Assembly: GCA_016869645.1 (NCBI GenBank)
Contig: VGDO01000024.1
Span: 1 to 41,170, forward strand
Direction of reading: 5' to 3'
From: Alphaproteobacteria bacterium
GTDB lineage: Bacteria > Pseudomonadota > Alphaproteobacteria > SHVW01
DNA: 41,170 nt
Of the stretch, positions 23,595 through 30,570 are shown piece by piece; within the stretch, counting starts at the first letter, position 1; every line of letters begins with the position of its first letter. The notes under the pieces are model-generated. The model was given only the letters and a program-made list of their open reading frames with translations, did no database searches and was not told the DNA's origin. Both the position numbers and the translations under genes were made by a program.

Positions 23595-24584
23595 TCAGCC
23601 GCCTTCGGCCACCCGCTTGAACTGGGCGAAAAGCTCGGCATCCATGTCGTGGAATCCGGAGGCCTTGGCCGACTTGGCGCGCCGCCCGCCGCGCTCACCC
23701 GGCAAGAGGATCTCCGAGACACCGGGCCGGCGCTTGGCGGCCCTGACGCGCTTGGCGAGCTTGGCCATGCGCGCTTCGTACTCGCCGCGCTCGACGAGCA
23801 GATCCGGATCGACGGCGATGATCAGATTGCCGCGATTGGTCTTCACATCCTTGTCGCCGACGAGGGCGCCGCCCGCGAGCGGCCCGGTCAGCGCCTCGAC
23901 CACCAGGGCGAGCGCCGCACCCTTGTAGCCCGCGAAGGACTTGAGCGCGCCCGCGATCGCCTTGGCAGGGTCGTTCGTGTCCTTGCCGTCCGCGTCGATC
24001 GCCTTGCCGGGCGGCAACTGCCTCCCGAGGGCCTTCGCCTCGATTACGCCGAAATAGGCCATGGCCGAGGTCGCCATATCGAGCACGACGGGCTCGCCGC
24101 CCGTCGGCAATCCCACCGCAATCGGATTGGTGCCGATCGTCGGCTCGCTCGATCCCTCCATCGCCACCACCTTGGGCGTGCCGGAGAACACGAACCCGAT
24201 ATGTCCGGCGCGCGCGATGCGCTCGGCGTAGTAGCCGATGGCGCTGGTCGAGGTGCCGGTATGGCGCGTCGCGACGATGGCGATGCCGCGCTGGCGCGAC
24301 TTTTCGATGGCCATCTCGGTCGCACGGTCCATCACCACCATGCCGTTGCGGCGATTGCCGTCGAGCACGGCCGATACCGCGGACTTGCGCAGGATCCTGA
24401 TCGGCCCCTCCTTGGGGTCACACGGGATCGCGTTCGTGCCGATCTTGATCAGACCCTGGTTGTTGCCGCGCAGCTCGGCATAGAGCAGCGCTTCGCGAAT
24501 GAGGGAGGCGTCCTCGCTGGTATAGCCGAGGCGGGCGAGCGCCAGGCTGGTCAGCGCGCGGAGCTCTGCGACGGCGACCTTCAT
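23595..24584 (-). CDS. Ldh2/YiaK-family oxidoreductase with a lost RGHxSHG motif
   Basis: This 329-residue protein matches the malate/L-lactate/ureidoglycolate dehydrogenase family (NAD(P)-dependent, distinct fold). The middle and C-terminal parts are typical: TRHTGTSTSAIGYYAERIARAGHIGFVFSGTP, GTNPIAVGLP, VLDMATSAMAYFG, and the serine/lysine-rich GALKSFAGYKGAALALVVE. The N-terminal motif, normally RGHxSHG with the catalytic histidine, reads RGNNQG (39-44). Activity may have shifted or been lost. It starts one base after the AhpD-like gene. Confidence 0.85.
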   Translation of the reverse strand: MKVAVAELRALTSLALARLGYTSEDASLIREALLYAELRGNNQGLIKIGTNAIPCDPKEGPIRILRKSAVSAVLDGNRRNGMVVMDRATEMAIEKSRQRGIAIVATRHTGTSTSAIGYYAERIARAGHIGFVFSGTPKVVAMEGSSEPTIGTNPIAVGLPTGGEPVVLDMATSAMAYFGVIEAKALGRQLPPGKAIDADGKDTNDPAKAIAGALKSFAGYKGAALALVVEALTGPLAGGALVGDKDVKTNRGNLIIAVDPDLLVERGEYEARMAKLAKRVRAAKRRPGVSEILLPGERGGRRAKSAKASGFHDMDAELFAQFKRVAEGG

Positions 24585-24585
24585 C

Positions 24586-25191
24586 TCAGTGATGCTCCCA
24601 CTCGTCGAGCTTGTCGGTGTTGGGCGGCGACAGGCCGAGGATATCGCCGTCGGTCGTCACGCCGAGCCCGTTGAGCAGCCGATTCGAGTAGTTGAAATAG
24701 GCGATCACCTGATTGACCTCGAGGATCTCGCCGTCATCGGCGCCGGCGGCGCGCAGCGCATCGACGTCGGCCTTGACCATGGATCCCACCGACTGGGTCA
24801 GCTTCTTGGCGTAGCGCAGGAAAGCCAGCTCCTTGCCCGAAAATTCGGCTTCGGGCTTGTCGGCGGCCAGCGCCTTGTAGACGCGGTCGGCCCTCGCCTG
24901 ATCTTTGAGCAGACGCGACAGGCCGGCGAAATGATGCTTGACGCTGTAGTCGCATTTGTTGGTCAGGCTGGTGTAGACCGCGATGGTCTCGAGCAGCGAC
25001 ACGGGCAGGACATTGCCCGTATGATGCATGATCGACTTGTAGAGCGCGCTGTGGCCTTCCATGGTGTGCGGCCGCGCGCCGTGGGCCTTCATCACGTTGT
25101 CGACATTGTTGTTCGGCCCCTTCACGCGGTCATAGAGCTCGCGCAGCCGACCCGATGACTCCTCGTAGGAAATGAGCTTGATCCAAGCCAT
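24586..25191 (-). CDS. AhpD/carboxymuconolactone decarboxylase-like protein (peroxidase-related)
   Basis: This 201-residue all-helical protein is of the peroxidase-related group. The active-site region reads ETIAVYTSLTNKCDYSVKHHFAG: the first cysteine and the following histidine are kept, but the second cysteine of the usual CxxC is a serine. Disulfide chemistry as in AhpD would not be possible with that site alone. Its stop lies one base before the Ldh2-type ATG, so the two are co-transcribed. The function is unknown. Confidence 0.8.
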   Translation of the reverse strand: MAWIKLISYEESSGRLRELYDRVKGPNNNVDNVMKAHGARPHTMEGHSALYKSIMHHTGNVLPVSLLETIAVYTSLTNKCDYSVKHHFAGLSRLLKDQARADRVYKALAADKPEAEFSGKELAFLRYAKKLTQSVGSMVKADVDALRAAGADDGEILEVNQVIAYFNYSNRLLNGLGVTTDGDILGLSPPNTDKLDEWEHH

Positions 25192-25330
25192 GAAGCTCCC
25201 CCGGTGATTCCCCGGGGTTTCCTATATGTGCCAGCCGACGCGCCGTCAAATCCATGAGGGGGGCTGAGGACGGCATGAAGGGATTGATAAGGACAGCGGA
25301 AGAAACGTGTCGGAGACTTTACGTTCCACA

Positions 25331-25439
25331 CCTCATGCTGAGCTTGTCGAAGCATGAGGGTGGTAGGGACTGAACGTGCACGCTGGCGAGCAGCGGTCCG
25401 GCGGCGACGGCCTCATGCTTCGACAAGCTCAGCATGAGG
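25331..25439. repeat. Inverted pair of palindromic repeats
   Basis: Copies at 25331-25359 and 25411-25439 are exact inverses of each other, 51 bases apart. Arms are CCTCATGC and GCATGAGG with the core TTCGACAAGCTCA. The pair has the same order and orientation as the one at 7737-7900, whose arms are CCTCGTGG and CCACGAGG. It fills the 273-base gap before soxB; nothing else was seen in this gap apart from a short CCCCGGGG palindrome near 25213. Confidence 0.82.
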
Positions 25440-25464
25440 CAAAGAGGCTGGGCTGACACGGTTG

Positions 25465-26724
25465 ATGCGAAGGCAACAGCGTTATTCCATCTGGAGCCTG
25501 GTGCGCAACGCGCTCTCCTATCACGAGCGCTGGTCCGAGGCGTGGCGCAGCCCGGAGCCGAAACCCGGCTACGATGTCGTCATCATCGGCGGCGGCGGCC
25601 ATGGGCTCGCGACCGCCTATCACCTCGCGCGCGACCATGGCATCGGCAACGTCGCCGTGCTGGAGAAGGGCTGGCTCGGCGGCGGCAACACCGGTCGCAA
25701 CACCGTCACCGTGCGCTCCAACTACCTGCGTGACCCGAGCATCCGCTTCTTCGAGCGCTCGCGCCGTCTGTACGAGGATCTGAGCGCAACGCTGAATTTC
25801 AACGTCATGTTCAGCCGGCGCGGCCAGATCGATCTGATCCAGACCTGGGCCAAGTGGCGCGACGTGCGCCGGCGTTCGTTGTCCATGGCGCTGGTCGACG
25901 CGGAGTACACGATCATCACACCGGGGGAGATCGTCCGGCGCGTACCGCTCGTCGAGCTCGACCCCAAGGCGCGCCTGCCGATCCTGGGCGGCGCCTGGCA
26001 TCCGGGCGCGGGCATTGCGCGCCACGACGCGGTCGCCTGGGGTTATGCGCGCGCCGCCGACGCGGCAGGCGTCGATATCATCCAGAACTGCGAGGTCACC
26101 GGCATCAGGCGCGCGGGTGGACGCGTCACCGGCGTCGAGACGACGCGTGGGACGATCATGGCCCCTCGGATCAGCGTGGCGGTCGCCGGCCATGCCAGTG
26201 TCGTCGCCGCCATGGCGGGGTTGCGTCTGCCGATCGAGACGGTGCCGCTCCAGGCCTTCGTCTCCGCGCCGCTCAAGCCCGTGCTCGACGTCGTGCTCAA
26301 TTGTCCGGCGCTCCATGTCTATCTCGCCCAGACCGACAAGGGTGAGCTGATCATCGGCGGCGGCGCCGATGGCTACACCTCCTATGCCCAGCGCGGCAGC
26401 ATCCACGTAATCGAGCAGTCGGTCGCCGCCCTGATTGACCTGATGCCGCGCCTCGGCCGCGTTGCCATGCTGCGTCAATGGGCGGGCATGATCGATCTCG
26501 CTTGGGACACCAGTCCGATCATCTCGACGACGCCGGTCGGAGGTCTGTTCGTCGATGTCGGCTGGGGCTCAGGCGGCTTCAAGGCGATCCCCGCTTCGGG
26601 CGAGGCCTTCGCGCAATTGATTGCGACCGGCGAGCCGCCCGAGCTGATCCGGCCCTTCGGGCTCGACCGGTTCCTGCGCGGCCGGCCGGTCCTTGAGACG
26701 GCCGGCGCGTCGAATAGGGAATGA
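25465..26724 (+). CDS. soxB: Sarcosine oxidase beta subunit
   Basis: This 419-residue flavoprotein is the catalytic subunit of heterotetrameric sarcosine oxidase, which demethylates N-methylglycine to glycine and formaldehyde. The start YSIWSLVRNALSYHERWSEAWRSPEPKPGYDVVIIGGGGHGLATAYHL is characteristic. The FAD motif is at 38-55. The histidine expected to carry covalent FMN is H187 in GIARHDAVAWGYAR. The ATG at 25465 is preferred over a TTG just before it. It is the first gene of soxBDAG and ends four bases before soxD. Confidence 0.95.
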   Translation: MRRQQRYSIWSLVRNALSYHERWSEAWRSPEPKPGYDVVIIGGGGHGLATAYHLARDHGIGNVAVLEKGWLGGGNTGRNTVTVRSNYLRDPSIRFFERSRRLYEDLSATLNFNVMFSRRGQIDLIQTWAKWRDVRRRSLSMALVDAEYTIITPGEIVRRVPLVELDPKARLPILGGAWHPGAGIARHDAVAWGYARAADAAGVDIIQNCEVTGIRRAGGRVTGVETTRGTIMAPRISVAVAGHASVVAAMAGLRLPIETVPLQAFVSAPLKPVLDVVLNCPALHVYLAQTDKGELIIGGGADGYTSYAQRGSIHVIEQSVAALIDLMPRLGRVAMLRQWAGMIDLAWDTSPIISTTPVGGLFVDVGWGSGGFKAIPASGEAFAQLIATGEPPELIRPFGLDRFLRGRPVLETAGASNRE

Positions 26725-26728
26725 CGCC

Positions 26729-26983
26729 TTGTTCTTGATCCCGTGTCCGTTCTGCGGCCAGCGCAACGAGGAGGAGTTCGTCTCGGGCGGCGAGGCGAGG
26801 CGACGGCCGGATGATCCTGCGTCGCTCGACGACGCGGCCTGGGCCGATCACCTGTTCAATCGCGACAATACCAAAGGCGTGGTCCGCGAGTGGTGGTGGC
26901 ATGCGCGCGGTTGCCGGCTCTGGTTCATGGTCGAGCGCGACACGCTCAACCAGGCGATCTCGCCCGCGGAGAAGCCGCCATGA
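26729..26983 (+). CDS. soxD: Sarcosine oxidase delta subunit
   Basis: This 84-residue zinc subunit starts at TTG 26729. That choice puts the first residues as MFLIPCPFCGQRNEEEFVSGGEA, matching SoxD length and start. Zinc ligands are C6, C9, H58 and C62 (EWWWHARGCRLWF). It stabilises the enzyme and does not bind substrate. Its stop overlaps the soxA ATG. Confidence 0.93.
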   Translation: MFLIPCPFCGQRNEEEFVSGGEARRRPDDPASLDDAAWADHLFNRDNTKGVVREWWWHARGCRLWFMVERDTLNQAISPAEKPP

Positions 26984-29949
26984 GCGGCTGGCGCCTGGCC
27001 GAGGGCGGCCGGATTGACCGCACCCGCCCGGTCGGTTTCCGCTTCGACGGGAGGAGCTATAGCGGCTTTGCCGGCGATACGCTGGCCTCGGCCCTGCTCG
27101 CGGCCGGCGTGCGCGTGGTCGGCCGCAGCTTCAAGTATCACCGTCCGCGCGGGCTGATCGCGGCCGGCGTTGAGGAGTGCAACGCCATCGTTCAGCTTGT
27201 CGGCTCCGAGGACGCGCCGAACCTGCCCGCAACGCTCGTGCCGCTGAGGCCGGGACTGGAAGCGACGAGCGTGAATTGCTGGCCGAGTGCGGCCTTCGAT
27301 CTCGGCGCAATCAACGATCGCCTCGCCCGGCTGCTGCCGGCCGGCTTCTACTACAAGACATTCATGGGGCCGGCATGGGCGCATTCGCTCGGCATCTGGC
27401 CGATCTGCGAGTGGCTGATCAGGCGTGCCGCCGGTCTGGGCCGCGTTCCAGCCAAGCTCGACCCGCGCAGGTATCAGAAACGCTATGACCATTGCGACGT
27501 GCTTGTCGTGGGCGCCGGCCCCGCCGGGCTGATGGCAGCGCTGGCCGCGGGCCGGGCAGGCGCGCGCACCGTGCTGGTCGATGAGCGCTCGGAGGCGGGC
27601 GGCGCACTGCTCGAGGCGCCCAAGGAGGTCGACGGAAAGCCTGCCCTCGATTGGGTCCGTCAATGCGTGACCGAACTCGATGGCATGCCCAACCTTCGTC
27701 GCTACGCGCACGCGACCGCCTTCGGCTATTACGATCACAATCTCGTCGGTGTGCTGGAACACGAGCCTGACGGCACGACATTGCGCGCGCGCCTGCGCAA
27801 GCTGCGGGCGCGCCAGGTCGTCCTCGCCACGGGCGCGCTGGAGCGGCCGCTGGTGTTTGCCGACAACGACCGGCCGGGTGTCATGCTCGCTTCCGCGGCG
27901 CTCGCCTACGCCCATCGTTTCGGCGCGATGCCGGGACGGCGTGCGGTGGTCGTCGCGAACAACAGCAGCGCCTATGACACGGCGATCCACCTCGCGCGTC
28001 TGGGGCTTGAGATCGTGGCGCTCGTCGATCTGCGTGCGCAACCGCCGTCGAAGCTTGTGACGGATGCGCAGGCGCAGGGCATCGCGGTCCGAACCGGCGC
28101 GGTGGTGTGCGGCGTCGAGGGCGGCACGGGCGTCTCCGCGGCGCTCGTGCGATCGCCGCACAGCTCCGGCATCGAGCGTGTGCCGTGCGATCTCGTGCTC
28201 ATGGCCGGGGGCTGGACGCCGACCGTGCACCTCTTCTCGCAGTCGGGCGGCCGGCTGCGTTGGGACGACCGGCAGCATTGTCTCGTTCCGGGCGCGGCGG
28301 TGCAGCCAGTGCGGAGCGCCGGTGCCGCTGGTGGCAGCTTCGATCTGGGGCGCGCGCTCGCCGAGGGCGCTGCATCCGGCACCGCCGCGGCGTCGGCGCT
28401 CGGATTTTCGCCAGAGCCCGTCGCCGTGCCTGTCGTGCCGGACGCGAGGCCACTCGATCTGGCGCCGATCTGGGAAGTGCCGGGCCGGCCGCATGGGCGC
28501 GCCTTCGTCGACTTCCCGAACGACGTGACCGCCGCCGACATCAGGCTCGCCCAGCGCGAGGGTTACCGCTCGGTCGAGCACGCCAAGCGTTACACGACAG
28601 GCGGCATGGCCATCGACCAGGGCAAGACGGGAAATCTCAACCTGATCGACGTGCTGGCACGCGCACGCGGCGAGGCGACTGCCGCGGTCGGTACGACGAC
28701 GTACCGGCCGCCCTATACGCCGGTCAGCTTCGGCGCGCTCGCCGGGCAGGATACCGGAGCACTCATCCTGCCCTGGCGCGAGACGCCGATGACGCCGTGG
28801 CATGTCGCGGCCGGCGCGGTCATGTACGAGGCGGCGGCGACCTGGCGCCGGCCCGGCTACTACCCGCGCGGCAGCGAAGGGCTCGAGGAGGCGACGGCGC
28901 GCGAGGCACGAGCGGTGCGTACAGGTCTCGGCATCTATGACAGCTCGCCGCTCGGTAAGTTCGAGATCCGCGGACCTGACGCCGCGGCGTTTCTCGATCG
29001 CATCTATTGTACTCGCGTGCGCGATCTGCGCGAGGGGCGCATCCGCTACGGGTTGATGCTGCGCGAGGATGGGCGGTTGTTCGACGACGGCACGATCCTG
29101 CGTTTCGCTCCGGACCATTTTTTCATCACGTCGACGACGGGGAATGCCGATGCGGTCTATGCCTGGCTCGAGCGCTGGCACCAGTGCGAGTGGCCGAAAC
29201 TGAAGCTTTGGATCACACCGGTAACGACGCGGTGGGCCAATGCCGTTCTGTGCGGCCCTCGCGCGCGCGATGCGCTGGCGCATGTCGCCGAAGGAATTGA
29301 GCTCGACACCAAGGCCTTTCCATTCTTGTCGATGCGCGAGGGTCACATCGCCGGTTTGCCGGCGCGCGTCATGCGCGTCAGCTTCACGGGCGAGCTTAGC
29401 TTCGAGATCAACGTACCCGCGCGCCACGGAATGGAGTTGTGGCAGAGGCTGATGGACGCCGGACACGACCTGGGCATCACACCGGTCGGCTCGGAAGCCA
29501 ATCACGTACTGCGCGTCGAAAAGGGCTACATCTCCGTCGGTCACGAAGCCGATGGCATGGCCGTCCCCGACGATCTCGGCCTCGGCCGGCTGGTCGACAT
29601 GGACAAGGCGGATTTCGTCGGCAAGCGGTCGCTCGGCATGGCGGCATGGCGCGCGGCGCCACGCCGCCAGATGGTCGGCCTGCTGCCGGAGGACTCTCGG
29701 TCGCTGTTGCCGGAAGGCGCGCCGATCATGCCGGAGGAGCGCGGCCGCGACCTCCTCGACCCGATCGGATTCGTCACCGCGAGCTGCATGGGGCCGGCGC
29801 TGGACCGCGCGCTGTCCATCGCGTTGCTCGAGGATGGACGGCGGCGCATCGGCACCACGGTCTGTCTGTCGAGCCACGCGGGCGGGCAGCGCGCACGCGT
29901 CGTCGATCCCGTCTTCTACGATCCGCGCGGTGCGCGGCTACGTGCATGA
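26980..29949 (+). CDS. soxA: Sarcosine oxidase alpha subunit
   Basis: This 989-residue protein has the N-terminal ferredoxin-like domain without cluster cysteines (about 15-100), the NAD-binding domain with VLVVGAGPAGLMAALAAGRAG (about 174-194), and the GcvT-type folate-binding C-terminal half (about 600-980) that accepts the one-carbon unit. The start ATG overlaps the soxD stop. No glyA, folD or purU lies in the window, so the methylene-tetrahydrofolate product must be used by genes elsewhere. Confidence 0.95.
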   Translation: MSGWRLAEGGRIDRTRPVGFRFDGRSYSGFAGDTLASALLAAGVRVVGRSFKYHRPRGLIAAGVEECNAIVQLVGSEDAPNLPATLVPLRPGLEATSVNCWPSAAFDLGAINDRLARLLPAGFYYKTFMGPAWAHSLGIWPICEWLIRRAAGLGRVPAKLDPRRYQKRYDHCDVLVVGAGPAGLMAALAAGRAGARTVLVDERSEAGGALLEAPKEVDGKPALDWVRQCVTELDGMPNLRRYAHATAFGYYDHNLVGVLEHEPDGTTLRARLRKLRARQVVLATGALERPLVFADNDRPGVMLASAALAYAHRFGAMPGRRAVVVANNSSAYDTAIHLARLGLEIVALVDLRAQPPSKLVTDAQAQGIAVRTGAVVCGVEGGTGVSAALVRSPHSSGIERVPCDLVLMAGGWTPTVHLFSQSGGRLRWDDRQHCLVPGAAVQPVRSAGAAGGSFDLGRALAEGAASGTAAASALGFSPEPVAVPVVPDARPLDLAPIWEVPGRPHGRAFVDFPNDVTAADIRLAQREGYRSVEHAKRYTTGGMAIDQGKTGNLNLIDVLARARGEATAAVGTTTYRPPYTPVSFGALAGQDTGALILPWRETPMTPWHVAAGAVMYEAAATWRRPGYYPRGSEGLEEATAREARAVRTGLGIYDSSPLGKFEIRGPDAAAFLDRIYCTRVRDLREGRIRYGLMLREDGRLFDDGTILRFAPDHFFITSTTGNADAVYAWLERWHQCEWPKLKLWITPVTTRWANAVLCGPRARDALAHVAEGIELDTKAFPFLSMREGHIAGLPARVMRVSFTGELSFEINVPARHGMELWQRLMDAGHDLGITPVGSEANHVLRVEKGYISVGHEADGMAVPDDLGLGRLVDMDKADFVGKRSLGMAAWRAAPRRQMVGLLPEDSRSLLPEGAPIMPEERGRDLLDPIGFVTASCMGPALDRALSIALLEDGRRRIGTTVCLSSHAGGQRARVVDPVFYDPRGARLRA

Positions 29950-30518
29950 CGACGGAATGCGGCGACGCCGCCCTCACCGAGCGACCGCTTCGCGCGGTCA
30001 TCGAGCTGCGTGGGGCGGGCGACGATGTGGCCGCCTGCCTGACTGCCGCTCAGCTCGATGTGCCGCGACGACCGAACAGCGCCTGCGGTGGTGAGCGGTG
30101 CGTCATGTGGCTCGGGCCGGATACCTGGTGGGTGACCGGCTCGATCGACCGGGAGGGAGATCTGTTGGCCGCCCTCGACCGCGGGATGGGGCGGCGCGGC
30201 AGTGTCGTCGTCCTGTCGGACGGTCTGGCGTCCTTCAGCCTCGACGGCGCCGGAGCCGCCGATGTTTTGGCCCGCGGCACGTCGATCGACCTGGATTCGG
30301 CATTCGCTCTCGAATCGTGCACGCGCACCGCGCTGGGACGGATTTGGGTGGTGTTGCGCCGGACCGCGTCTGGCTTCGAGATCCTGGTCGACCGGTCGCA
30401 TGCGGGCTATCTGCAGGCGTGGTTCCGGTCCATGCGAAACGAAGACGAGGAGTCGTGCGCGCCGGGAAAAGGCCAAGCCTTTGATCTATCGCAAGGCGGG
30501 TCCCGACCTCCCGACTAG
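29946..30518 (+). CDS. soxG: Sarcosine oxidase gamma subunit
   Basis: This 190-residue SoxG-family protein is fairly divergent at its end. The conserved core is RAVIELRGAGDDVAACLTAA, WLGPDTWWV and ARGTSIDLDSAFA. The ATG overlaps the soxA stop (ATGA). The last 30 or so residues (EDEESCAPGKGQAFDLSQGGSRPPD) look non-conserved. Their DNA contains the FixK/FNR-type site at 30481-30494, so the tail may be kept for its regulatory sequence and not its protein. Confidence 0.88.
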   Translation: MTTECGDAALTERPLRAVIELRGAGDDVAACLTAAQLDVPRRPNSACGGERCVMWLGPDTWWVTGSIDREGDLLAALDRGMGRRGSVVVLSDGLASFSLDGAGAADVLARGTSIDLDSAFALESCTRTALGRIWVVLRRTASGFEILVDRSHAGYLQAWFRSMRNEDEESCAPGKGQAFDLSQGGSRPPD

Positions 30519-30521
30519 CAT
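30481..30521 (+). promoter_or_regulatory. Probable FixK/FNR-type activated promoter of narK-narGHJI
   Basis: TTGATCTATCGCAA (30481-30494) fits the FixK2 pattern TTG(A/C)-N6-(T/G)CAA and one perfect FNR half-site. A weak -10, TAGCAT, lies at 30516-30521. The distance between their centres is 31 bases, as expected for a site centred at -41.5 (class II activation), with transcription starting near 30529 and about 42 bases of leader before the narK ATG. It lies inside soxG. The second half-site (CGCAA) differs from ATCAA at two positions. Confidence 0.6.
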
Positions 30522-30570
30522 GTGGCCGACAACGATGGGGCGGGGTTTGCCCTCGAGGAGGCCGCACGCA

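Noticed and set aside
26848..29877. A 1000-codon open frame opposite soxA
   Set aside because: Shadow of soxA produced by GC-biased codons; no recognisable protein features.
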